The notes under the pieces: model-generated
The model's input: only the letters and a program-made list of their open reading frames with translations
What the model was told of the DNA's origin: nothing
Databases searched by the model: none
Made by a program: the position numbers and the translations under genes
DNA from: Promicromonosporaceae bacterium
GTDB lineage: Bacteria; Actinomycetota; Actinomycetes; Actinomycetales; Cellulomonadaceae
Direction: 5' to 3'
Assembly: GCA_009782865.1 (NCBI GenBank)
Contig: WRIF01000061.1
Location: 1 to 7,782 of the forward strand
Length of the DNA: 7,782 bases
In this document: positions 1-5,526 of the stretch, in pieces
Layout: each line of letters starts with the position of its first letter
Numbering within the stretch: the first letter of the stretch is position 1

Positions 1-344
1 CCAGAGGCGGCATAGGAGCCGCCACCGAACTTGCCGCCGGCGTGCAGCTTGGTGAAGACCACCTCGACACCGGTCAGGCCGGTCTTGGGCTCCACATCGA
101 CGGGAATGCCGCGCCCGTCGTCCTCGACGGTGACGGACTCGTCGGCGTGCAGGGTGACGCTGATCTGCTTGGCGAAACCGGCGAGGGCCTCGTCAACGGA
201 GTTGTCGATGATCTCCCACAGGCAGTGCATGAGGCCGCGCGAGTCGGTGGTGCCGATGTACATGCCGGGCCGCTTACGGACGGCCTCCAGGCCTTCCAGC
301 ACGGACAGATGCCGGGCAGAGTAGTTTTCTCCTGCGTTGCTCAC
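1..344 (-). CDS. parE: Type IIA DNA topoisomerase subunit B (ParE/GyrB-like), N-terminal part, cut by window edge
   Basis: The first 114 codons of a type IIA topoisomerase B subunit are present; the gene continues past base 1. This subunit binds and hydrolyses ATP to drive DNA strand passage with a partner A subunit. The translated segment is the start of the GHKL ATPase domain. [13 protein letters not shown] (residues 44-56) is the N-box, with E44 matching the catalytic Glu42 of E. coli GyrB. DDGRGIPV (75-82) holds the adenine-binding Asp (D75) and R78. [16 protein letters not shown] (99-114) leads into the ATP lid. The start is GTG at 344-342, giving [18 protein letters not shown]. An ATG 7 bases further upstream is out of frame, and no Shine-Dalgarno is visible, but a TAGCCT hexamer lies 7 nt before the GTG. 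Whether this is the topo IV-type or gyrase-type paralogue cannot be settled from the N-terminus. The FGGGSYAAS wording and the small CxxC neighbour favour the second, ParE-like copy of actinobacteria. Confidence 0.93.
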   Translation of the reverse strand, partial: MSNAGENYSARHLSVLEGLEAVRKRPGMYIGTTDSRGLMHCLWEIIDNSVDEALAGFAKQISVTLHADESVTVEDDGRGIPVDVEPKTGLTGVEVVFTKLHAGGKFGGGSYAAS

Positions 345-351
345 CGGCCAT

Positions 352-357
352 AGGCTA
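352..357 (-). promoter_or_regulatory. Putative leaderless -10 element for the topoisomerase B gene
   Basis: Read on the minus strand, TAGCCT fits the actinobacterial TANNNT -10 pattern. It is followed by 7 nt (ATGGCCG) and then the GTG start, so transcription would begin at or next to the start codon. No clear -35 box is seen 16-19 nt further upstream. The same hexamer and a similar GGTGAGC start context occur at the phosphomannomutase gene (6957). Assignment rests on spacing and motif only. Confidence 0.45.
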
Positions 358-405
358 GTTGATGGGACGGCTCCCGCGGCGGCGGCGGGGCTAAGCCGGC
401 GGCGA

Positions 406-449
406 AATGGGCGCCATTGGTTTGCCAAGCCCCAGTCGGTGGTGCCACC
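406..449. promoter_or_regulatory. Cluster of three short inverted repeats in the divergent intergenic region
   Basis: Three dyad elements lie in 44 bp between the topoisomerase gene and the small divergent gene: AATGG-gcg-CCATT (406-418), TTGG-tttg-CCAA (417-428) and GGTGG-tg-CCACC (438-449). The first two share TT at 417-418. The last ends 2 bases before the GGAAG ribosome-binding sequence of the downstream gene. They could be operator half-sites or weak RNA hairpins. Each is short, and chance occurrence is possible. Confidence 0.3.
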
Positions 450-451
450 AT

Positions 452-456
452 GGAAG
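452..456 (+). promoter_or_regulatory. Ribosome-binding site GGAAG supporting ATG 461
   Basis: GGAAG lies 4 nt before ATG 461. It is one of only two starts in this window with a recognisable Shine-Dalgarno, and it decides between the 461 and 407 starts. The spacing is a little short, so the call is moderate. Confidence 0.5.
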
Positions 457-460
457 CATC

Positions 461-712
461 ATGACTGCAGCCACTGAGACCCTGACCGCCACGGACACCG
501 GCGCGGAGCCCGGCACGGAGCACGCGCTGACCGTCACCGACCGCTGCGATCGCTGCGGGGCACAGGCCTGGGTTCGCGTAGAGCTCGCCTCCGGAGAGTT
601 GCTGTTCTGCGGACACCACGGCCGCGCCTACGCCGGGGCCTACACGCCCAAGGCCCGCCTCATTCAGGACGAGACCTCGCGCATGGTGCAGGAGTTCGCG
701 CCCGCCCGCTAG
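461..712 (+). CDS. Small CxxC...CxHH (zinc-knuckle-like) protein, DUF7455-like
   Basis: This 83-residue soluble protein has an acidic, Thr/Ala-rich N-terminus (about 1-22). A compact core follows: LTVTDRCDRCGAQAWVRV, then GELLFCGHHGRAY. Cysteines 29, 32 and 50 with H52/H53 form a plausible single zinc site. The core matches the small actinobacterial family usually found beside a type IIA topoisomerase B gene, as here; its function is not known. The start chosen is ATG 461, preceded by GGAAG (452-456) at 4 nt. An in-frame ATG at 407 would add 18 residues ([18 protein letters not shown]) that look non-coding and precede the ribosome-binding site. A four-codon mini-ORF (ATG GAA GCA TCA TGA, 450-464) overlaps this start as ATGA. 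The gene is divergent from the topoisomerase gene and probably monocistronic, since a hairpin follows 8 nt after its stop. Confidence 0.85.
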   Translation: MTAATETLTATDTGAEPGTEHALTVTDRCDRCGAQAWVRVELASGELLFCGHHGRAYAGAYTPKARLIQDETSRMVQEFAPAR

Positions 713-720
713 CCGTCACT

Positions 721-745
721 CGGCGCGCATCCGTCAAGCGTGCCG
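721..745 (+). terminator. Hairpin after the small zinc-knuckle gene, possible terminator
   Basis: CGGCGCGC (721-728) pairs with GCGTGCCG (738-745) over 8 bp, including one G-U pair, with a 9-nt loop. It begins 8 nt after the TAG stop. No T-run follows (CTCACACC), so it is not a canonical intrinsic terminator, though U-poor hairpins are common ends in high-GC actinobacteria. The remainder of the gap to 984 holds no gene, RNA or repeat that I can support. Confidence 0.45.
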
Positions 746-971
746 CTCACACCTCGTTGAGAATGTCGGTAACCGCCTACCGAAAACAACAGGCATCGCC
801 AATCTGACCGGTCACCCGCTACGAGATCGTGCCGTCTTCGGCGAACATTCCACGGGTATCCCCTGCAACGTGGCGGCGAGCCCTCTGGCACGGGCCGCGC
901 AACCTGGGCGCCTCGGACCGGCGGCGGGCCGGTTTCCGGCGGTGTTGACGGGCCTGACGGCCGCAGGCGGC

Positions 972-977
972 TATCGT
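972..977 (+). promoter_or_regulatory. Putative leaderless -10 element for the membrane-protein/glycosyltransferase operon
   Basis: TATCGT fits TANNNT and is followed by 7 nt (TTCGCCT) before ATG 985, with no Shine-Dalgarno between. A TTGACG lies at 945-950, but the 21-nt spacer is too long for a normal -35/-10 pair. The surrounding 18-mer at 966-983 matches 16 of 18 bases just upstream of the mannose-6-phosphate isomerase gene (6976-6993), which supports a real promoter element. Confidence 0.5.
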
Positions 978-984
978 TTCGCCT

Positions 985-2040
985 ATGAGCCACCCGACGC
1001 CACCCGGATACGGCGCCCCCGGCGCCCCCACCCACCCGGGCTCGATGCCCCCGGCCTCCCCCTACGGCGCCCCGCAGGGCCCGTACGGTGCGCCCGCCTA
1101 CAAGCCGGGCACCATCCCCCTGCAGCCCCTCGGCCTCGGTGAGATCCTGGAGGGCGCCTTTGCCTCGATCCGTCACAACTGGAAGGTGATGCTCGGGCTG
1201 TCCTCCCTGGTGATCGTGCTGGTCACCGTGATTGGCGTGGCCATCGGGGCGGCCTTCCTGCCGTTGATCGATCCCTGGTGGACCAGGCTCCAGGAGAACC
1301 CCGAGTTCGCCACCTACTTCGCCGAGGCGAACCTCGAACTGTCCGCCACCTGGCTGGCCATCACGGCCGGCGCCGGCATCGCCCTGCCCTTGGCCGCACC
1401 GGTGGTCACCGGAATCTTGACGGTCTCCGTGTCACGTTCGGCCATCGGTGACCGGATCACCCCCCGGCAGGTGTGGGCCCGCATCCGACCACGCATCTGG
1501 CCCCTAATCGCCTGGCTGCTCCTGCAGGTGGTGATCACGATGGCCGCCGTGGCCATCTTCGTCGGGCTTGTCGTGGCCATCGTCGGAGGCGTCGGCGGCG
1601 GCCTGGCCGTGGTCCTGGTGATACTGCTTTCATTGGGCTTCGCCGGCCTGGCCATCTGGATCTCGATCAAGGTAATGCTCGTCCCGGCCGCCCTCGCCCT
1701 GGAGGGCCAAGCCATCTGGAAAACGGTCTCCCGCGTGTGGGAGTTGACCCGGGGCGGGTGGTGGCGGATTCTCGGCATTTCCCTGCTTGCCGGGATCATC
1801 GCCAGCTTGGCCTCATCGCTGATCTCCACCCCGTTCACGCTAATCGGGCTCCTTGCCGGCGCCACCGCGGGGGGTGGCGCCCTGGGCGTCGCCACCCTGC
1901 TCGGTCAGACGGTGGTCACCATCTTGACCACGGCCTTCGTCTCCGCCGTTACCGCGCTGCTCTACATTGACCTGCGCATCCGCAAGGAGAACCTGGCGCC
2001 CACCCTGGCGGCCTCCGCCATGGCCCTGGCGGGGCGGTGA
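985..2040 (+). CDS. Multi-pass membrane protein with Pro/Gly/Tyr-rich N-terminal tail (DUF7847 / GPDPase membrane-domain-like)
   Basis: This 351-residue integral membrane protein has no identified catalytic motif. Residues 1-43 form a Pro/Gly/Ala/Tyr-rich tail with three YGAP repeats (9-12, 27-30, 34-37) and no signal peptide. The conserved-looking entry IPLQPLGLGEILEGAFASIRHNW (44-66) leads to the first membrane span. Hydrophobic stretches at about 68-93, 123-149, 172-202, 205-238, 261-300 and 304-328 suggest six or so spans. The protein ends with LLYIDLRIRKENL (325-337), a closing motif I associate with actinobacterial membrane proteins annotated as DUF7847 or as the membrane domain of glycerophosphoryl diester phosphodiesterase. 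No phosphodiesterase domain is attached. ATG 985 has no Shine-Dalgarno but sits 7 nt after a -10-like TATCGT. It is the first gene of an operon: its TGA overlaps the GTG of the GT4 gene by 4 nt. A partner role for the glycosyltransferases is inferred from this coupling only. Confidence 0.85.
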   Translation: MSHPTPPGYGAPGAPTHPGSMPPASPYGAPQGPYGAPAYKPGTIPLQPLGLGEILEGAFASIRHNWKVMLGLSSLVIVLVTVIGVAIGAAFLPLIDPWWTRLQENPEFATYFAEANLELSATWLAITAGAGIALPLAAPVVTGILTVSVSRSAIGDRITPRQVWARIRPRIWPLIAWLLLQVVITMAAVAIFVGLVVAIVGGVGGGLAVVLVILLSLGFAGLAIWISIKVMLVPAALALEGQAIWKTVSRVWELTRGGWWRILGISLLAGIIASLASSLISTPFTLIGLLAGATAGGGALGVATLLGQTVVTILTTAFVSAVTALLYIDLRIRKENLAPTLAASAMALAGR

Positions 2041-3206
2041 ACCATCTGCGTGCGCCTCGCCTAACGGCCGCCCTAACGGTTGAGCAGCTATTCCAGCCGG
2101 TTCCCGGCGGCTCGGGCACCTATATTCGCGAGCTGGCGGCGGCCCTCGCCGCCCGCGGCGATATCGACCTGTCCGGCCTGGCGGCGCGTCACCCCCACCT
2201 GCGCGCCGCCCCTCCGGCTGGCCTCCCCGCCTCGATGACCGTCCGCACCTCCGCCCTTCCCCGCCAGGGGCTGTACCAGGGGTGGGCCCGCCTGCGCTGG
2301 CCCGCCCTGGCCCCGGCAGACACGGAGGTACTGCACGCCACCACCTGGGCCATCCCCCCACCCAGGGTGACCGGGCGACGCGGACGCCTGCCGCTGGTGG
2401 TGACCGTGCACGATCTAGCCTTCGTCCGCGCCCCAGAACACTTCACCCCGGCCGGAGTGGCGTTCTTCGAACGGTCACTGGCGATCGCCCGCCGCGAGGC
2501 CGACCTGGTGATTGTGCCCTCAGACGCCACCCGCGACGACTGCCTTGCCGCCGGGTTCGACCCCGCCCGCCTCCACGTCATCCCACACGGAGTCTCGGCG
2601 CGCGAGGTCACCGCCGCCGACGGCGCCGCCTTCCGGGCGCGCTTCGGGCTGGGGCGCCCCTACCTGATGTGGTGCGGGGCCATCGAGCCGCGCAAGAACC
2701 TGGGCGTGCTGCTGGAGGCGTACGGACAGGTCATGGACGAGCTAGACGCAGACCTGGTGTTGATCGGTCCCGACGGCTGGGGGACCGCCGGGAGCGACCT
2801 CAGCGCCAGACGGGCCGCGCTGCCGGCCGACCGGGTCCGCGTGCTCGGCTCCCTGCCGTGGGCCGACCTGCAAACCGCCTACGCCGAAGCTCGCGCCTTC
2901 GTGTTCCCGTCCATCTGGGAGGGGTTCGGCATGCCGGTGCTGGAGGCACAAGCGCACGGGGTGCCCGTGGTCACCTCTGCCGGCACGTCCATGGCGGAGG
3001 TGCTGGGCGACGGCGGCCTCCTGGTCAATGCACTCGATCCAGCGGCGGTGGCCGCCGGCATCCGCGAGGCCTGCGGGCCGCGACACTCCGCCCTGGCGAA
3101 GGCCGCGCGCGCCAACGCCGCCGGCTACACCTGGCAGGCCTCCGCCGCCGCCCACGTATCTGCCTACCAGTCCGCCATCTCTGCCCCCGGCCGAGAGGGG
3201 CAATAG
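2037..3206 (+). CDS. Glycosyltransferase family 4 (GT-B fold)
   Basis: This 389-residue retaining glycosyltransferase would transfer a sugar from a nucleotide donor, probably to a lipid-linked or envelope glycan at the inner face of the membrane. The N-terminal Rossmann domain has PGGSGTYIREL (23-33), the glycine-rich acceptor/donor loop, then VTVHD (122-126), and IPHGV (182-186) near the domain linker. In the C-terminal domain, GAIEPRKNL (214-222) holds the R219/K220 diphosphate-binding pair. FVFPSIWEGFGMPVLEA (288-304) contains the EX7E motif (E295 and E303). Length is typical of the family. The pattern resembles mannosyl- and rhamnosyltransferases of polysaccharide clusters, but donor and acceptor cannot be read from motifs. 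The GTG start is at 2037 within GTGA, sharing 4 nt with the upstream stop, so translation is probably coupled. The next gene starts on the last base of this gene's stop codon. The start region has no independent ribosome-binding site. Confidence 0.93.
   Translation: MNHLRAPRLTAALTVEQLFQPVPGGSGTYIRELAAALAARGDIDLSGLAARHPHLRAAPPAGLPASMTVRTSALPRQGLYQGWARLRWPALAPADTEVLHATTWAIPPPRVTGRRGRLPLVVTVHDLAFVRAPEHFTPAGVAFFERSLAIARREADLVIVPSDATRDDCLAAGFDPARLHVIPHGVSAREVTAADGAAFRARFGLGRPYLMWCGAIEPRKNLGVLLEAYGQVMDELDADLVLIGPDGWGTAGSDLSARRAALPADRVRVLGSLPWADLQTAYAEARAFVFPSIWEGFGMPVLEAQAHGVPVVTSAGTSMAEVLGDGGLLVNALDPAAVAAGIREACGPRHSALAKAARANAAGYTWQASAAAHVSAYQSAISAPGREGQ
3193..3200 (+). promoter_or_regulatory. Ribosome-binding site GAGAGGGG for the GT2 gene start at GTG 3206
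   Basis: The purine-rich GAGAGGGG lies inside the last codons of the GT4 gene and ends 5 nt before GTG 3206. It fixes the GT2 start within an otherwise open frame that runs back to about 2282, where the upstream codons are only the shifted reading of the GT4 gene. Confidence 0.6.
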
Positions 3207-4183
3207 TGCCCGACGACACCAAGCAACCGACCGCAGACAGGCCCGCCGCGACCAGGCCCACCGTGCGCGCCATCGTGGTGACCTGGAACGGGGCCGACCT
3301 GCTGCCATCGTGCCTGGACTCGCTGCTCGCGCAGGCCGACGTCAACATAGAGATCGTGGTGGTGGACAACGCCTCGACCGATCACACGCAGGCCCTGCTG
3401 ACCGCCGCCTACCCGGGCGTGCGGGTGCTCACCCTGCCGGAAAACGTCGGCTTTGCCGGCGGGGTGGCGGCGGCGACGGACGATCTGCTCGATTCCCCGG
3501 ACCAGGCGGAAATCGACTACGTGGTCTTGCTCAACAATGACGCCGCCTTTGCGCCGGAGGCGGTATCGACCCTGGTGGCGACGGCGGAGGCGGACCGGCG
3601 GCTGGGCGCCGTGACGGCGCTGGTGCTGCTGGCAGAGCCCGCCGCCGACGGCCAGCGCCTGGTGAACTCGACCGGCAATGTGTGGACCGGCGCCGGGGCT
3701 ACCGACCGTGACTACGGCCGCCCCCTTGACGAGGTGCTAGCCGAGTGCGCCGGCACTCCCGCCGCCAAGCGGGAGGTCTTTGGCTTCAACGGGGGTGCCG
3801 CGCTGCTGCGCACCCAGGGGCTGCGGGAGACGGGGGGCTTCGACGCCTCCCTGTTCTTGTACTACGAGGACACCGACCTCTCCTTCCGGCTGCGCCGGGC
3901 CGGCTGGACCGTGGCCTTCGAGCCACGCGCCGTCGCCACCCACCGGCACATGGCCTCGACCGGCGGCGGGAAGTCGCCGCTGTTCCGGTACTACAACACG
4001 CGCAACTCGCTGCTGGTCGCCCGCCGCCACCTGCCCGCCGGCACCTGGGTGGCCGCGCTGGGACGGCAGACGCTTGGCGCCCTCAAGGCGTCCCTGCTGC
4101 GCACGGAGCCGCAGCCCGTGCGCGCCGCCCGCTGGCGCGGCCTGCGGGACTCCCTGCGAAACTCCCAGCCCGGCCCCGCGTGA
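3206..4183 (+). CDS. Glycosyltransferase family 2, WbbL/rhamnosyltransferase-like
   Basis: This 325-residue inverting glycosyltransferase has a GT-A fold. After a 19-residue polar lead, VRAIVVTWNGADLLPSCLDS (20-39) starts the nucleotide-binding fold. VVVDNASTDHT (51-61) carries the D54 nucleotide contact, and VGFAGG (81-86) follows. LLNNDA (108-113) is the DXD-equivalent metal site. GFNGGAALLR (193-202) is the acceptor-loop signature, and FLYYEDTDLSFRLRRAGW (217-234) contains the ED pair with the expected catalytic base. H246 and H248 follow, as is usual in this subfamily. The layout matches WbbL-type rhamnosyltransferases, but the sugar is not proven. The C-terminus (about 279-325) is basic and amphipathic and may associate with the membrane. 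GTG 3206 uses the last base of the preceding TAG (TAGTG) and has a good ribosome-binding site. It is the last gene of the operon; two GC hairpins follow. Confidence 0.92.
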   Translation: MPDDTKQPTADRPAATRPTVRAIVVTWNGADLLPSCLDSLLAQADVNIEIVVVDNASTDHTQALLTAAYPGVRVLTLPENVGFAGGVAAATDDLLDSPDQAEIDYVVLLNNDAAFAPEAVSTLVATAEADRRLGAVTALVLLAEPAADGQRLVNSTGNVWTGAGATDRDYGRPLDEVLAECAGTPAAKREVFGFNGGAALLRTQGLRETGGFDASLFLYYEDTDLSFRLRRAGWTVAFEPRAVATHRHMASTGGGKSPLFRYYNTRNSLLVARRHLPAGTWVAALGRQTLGALKASLLRTEPQPVRAARWRGLRDSLRNSQPGPA

Positions 4184-4185
4184 TC

Positions 4186-4225
4186 CCGGGCCGCTCCCCC
4201 GGCGGATGCGGGCCGAGGCAGCCCG
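4186..4225 (+). terminator. Two tandem GC hairpins after the GT2 gene, weak terminator candidate
   Basis: CCGGG (4186-4190) pairs with CCCGG (4198-4202), and CGGGC (4209-4213) pairs with GCCCG (4221-4225). Both have 5-bp stems and 7-nt loops. They fill the gap between the operon and the MFS gene, ending just before that gene's putative promoter. No T-run follows, and in DNA this GC-rich such stems are easily found by chance. Confidence 0.3.
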
Positions 4226-4231
4226 GCAGGG

Positions 4232-4237
4232 CACAAT
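4232..4237 (+). promoter_or_regulatory. Putative leaderless -10 element for the MFS transporter gene
   Basis: CACAAT matches TATAAT at 4 of 6 positions and is followed by 7 nt (AGGCCGG) before ATG 4245. The only Shine-Dalgarno-like bases are AGG in that spacer. This is the weakest of the five leaderless candidates because the first base of the hexamer departs from TANNNT. Confidence 0.35.
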
Positions 4238-4244
4238 AGGCCGG

Positions 4245-5498
4245 ATGGAAGATCAGGAGGCCCCGCTGTTCCCGCGCGCCGTGGTGCTCGGGGCCTTCCT
4301 GCCCACCCTGGCCTTCTCCACCGGCGTGGGGGCGCTGCTGCCGGTCATCGTGCCCGCGGCCACCCACCTGGGCGCCAACCTGGCCACCGCGGGCGTCATG
4401 GCCTCCCTCCTGTCAGTCGGCACCATCATCGCTGACCTGCCGGCCGGGGAGATCGCCTCCAAGATCGGTGACCGCTGGGCGATGCTGTGGGCCGGGCTGC
4501 TCGCCGCGGGCGCCTTCGCGCTCGCCGCCTGGGCGCCGAACCTGTGGCTGCTCGGGGCCGCGATCATCCTGCTCGGGGTGGCGGGGGCGGTGTTCGGGCT
4601 GGCCAGGCACTCCTACCTGACCGAGATCACTCCTCCCCTGCGCCGCGCCCGAGTGCTGTCGACCCTCGGCGGGGTCCACCGCGTCGGAAACTTCCTTGGC
4701 CCGTTTATCGGCGCGCCGATTATCTACCTTTGGGGGCCGACGGCCGCCCTGTGGCTCGGAGTGGCCCTCTCGGTGGCGGCAGCGATCAACGTGCTCCTGG
4801 TCAAGGATGACGCCCCGCACCTGCCCGCCCCCACCCCGGCCGAGGCGGTCGGACTGACGGGCCATGCGCCGAATAAACCAACCATCAAGACGGTGTTCGT
4901 CGACCATCGGCAGTTGTTCTTCACCCTCGGGCTGGCCTGCCTGCTGATCGGCGCCGTGCGCGGGGCCCGCAACACAGTGATTCCGATGTGGGCCGAGCAC
5001 CTCGGCATCGAAAACTCGACCACCTCCCTGATCGTGGGGGTGGCCGGCGCCGTGGACATGCTGTTGTTCTACCCGGCCGGCAAGTTGATGGACAAGCTGG
5101 GCCGCAACTGGGTGGCGATCCCCTCCATGCTGGTGATGGGGGTGGCCCTATTCCTGCTGCCGCTGACCGCCGGAGTGGTGACCGTGGGGGTCGTCGCCAT
5201 GCTGCTGGGCCTCGGCAACGGCGTCTCCTCGGGCATCTTGATGACGCTCGGCTCGGATGCCTCGCCCGCCCACGGGCGTGCCCAGTTCCTCGGGCTGTGG
5301 CGGCTGCTCCAGGACACGGGCTCGGCGGCAGGCCCGCTCCTCGTCTCGGCGGGGGCGGCGCTGGGATCGCTGGCCGCCGGAGTCTGGGCGGCCGGGGCGC
5401 TCGGGCCGGTGGCCGCCGGGGCGCTGCACCGTTGGGTGCCGCGCTGGACGGTGCACGCCTCGCGCCGCACCCGACGGGCCGCCGGGATCACCACCTAG
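4245..5498 (+). CDS. Major facilitator superfamily (MFS) transporter
   Basis: This 417-residue protein of about 12 membrane spans fits the usual MFS length. The N-terminal half has spans from residue 11 onward. LPAGEIASKIGDRWAM (65-80) sits at the position of MFS motif A between spans 2 and 3. The central cytoplasmic loop is roughly 186-222 (KDDAPHLPAPTPAE and onward). The second half repeats the pattern, with YPAGKLMDKLGRNWV (276-290) as the second motif A. GARNTVIPMWAEHLGI (240-255) and LGLGNGVSSGILMTLGSD (321-338) resemble drug-efflux-like MFS proteins. The C-terminal tail (400-417) is Arg-rich and cytoplasmic. No substrate can be assigned. The start is ATG 4245; upstream codons in the same frame overlap GT2 in another frame and are not counted. 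A 61-bp gap and a -10-like hexamer suggest its own promoter. It is convergent with the mutase gene, with 28 bp between stops, so a functional link to the sugar genes is unproven. Confidence 0.92.
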   Translation: MEDQEAPLFPRAVVLGAFLPTLAFSTGVGALLPVIVPAATHLGANLATAGVMASLLSVGTIIADLPAGEIASKIGDRWAMLWAGLLAAGAFALAAWAPNLWLLGAAIILLGVAGAVFGLARHSYLTEITPPLRRARVLSTLGGVHRVGNFLGPFIGAPIIYLWGPTAALWLGVALSVAAAINVLLVKDDAPHLPAPTPAEAVGLTGHAPNKPTIKTVFVDHRQLFFTLGLACLLIGAVRGARNTVIPMWAEHLGIENSTTSLIVGVAGAVDMLLFYPAGKLMDKLGRNWVAIPSMLVMGVALFLLPLTAGVVTVGVVAMLLGLGNGVSSGILMTLGSDASPAHGRAQFLGLWRLLQDTGSAAGPLLVSAGAALGSLAAGVWAAGALGPVAAGALHRWVPRWTVHASRRTRRAAGITT

Positions 5499-5520
5499 GA
5501 GGAGGCGCCAGGAGGAGGCG
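5497..5520. repeat. 11-bp direct repeat AGGAGGAGGCG x2 in the convergent gap
   Basis: AGGAGGAGGCG occurs at 5497-5507 and again at 5510-5520, separated by CC. The first copy begins inside the MFS stop codon. It is followed by the 8-bp palindrome GAGGCCTC (5521-5528), which runs into the mutase stop codon. The repeat is purine-rich and Shine-Dalgarno-like, but no start codon follows in either direction. No strong bidirectional terminator is visible in this 28-bp space. Confidence 0.6.
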
Positions 5521-5526
5521 GAGGCC

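Noticed and set aside
31..353. Plus-strand open frames over the topoisomerase gene
   Set aside because: They are antisense shadows. The minus-strand translation has unmistakable GHKL ATPase motifs.
445..453. CCACCATGG resembling a Kozak context
   Set aside because: This is a coincidence in a bacterial sequence; the ATG there opens only a four-codon frame.
407..460. ATG 407 as the start of the small zinc-knuckle protein
   Set aside because: The extra 18 residues have no family-like sequence, and the ribosome-binding site and spacing fit ATG 461.
945..977. TTGACG (945-950) with TATCGT (972-977) as a classic sigma-70 -35/-10 pair
   Set aside because: The spacer is 21 nt, outside the usual 16-19. 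Only the -10 with its leaderless spacing was kept.
713..984. Possible small gene, tRNA or riboswitch in the 272-bp gap before the membrane-protein operon
   Set aside because: Apart from the hairpin at 721-745 and the -10 at 972-977, no cloverleaf, conserved aptamer-like pairing or start-plus-ribosome-binding-site frame was found. Minus-strand frames here run into the membrane gene as antisense shadows.
2282..3205. Long open frame upstream of and in frame with the GT2 gene, suggesting a 633-residue fusion protein
   Set aside because: This stretch is the GT4 gene read in another frame. It is Arg/Pro-rich low-complexity translation, while GT4 motifs are clear in the correct frame. GTG 3206 has a good ribosome-binding site exactly at the GT4 stop.
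3780..4244. Open frame extending the MFS protein by 155 residues at its N-terminus
   Set aside because: It overlaps the GT2 gene in a different frame and reads as Arg/Pro/Cys-rich shadow sequence. The MFS fold begins normally after ATG 4245.
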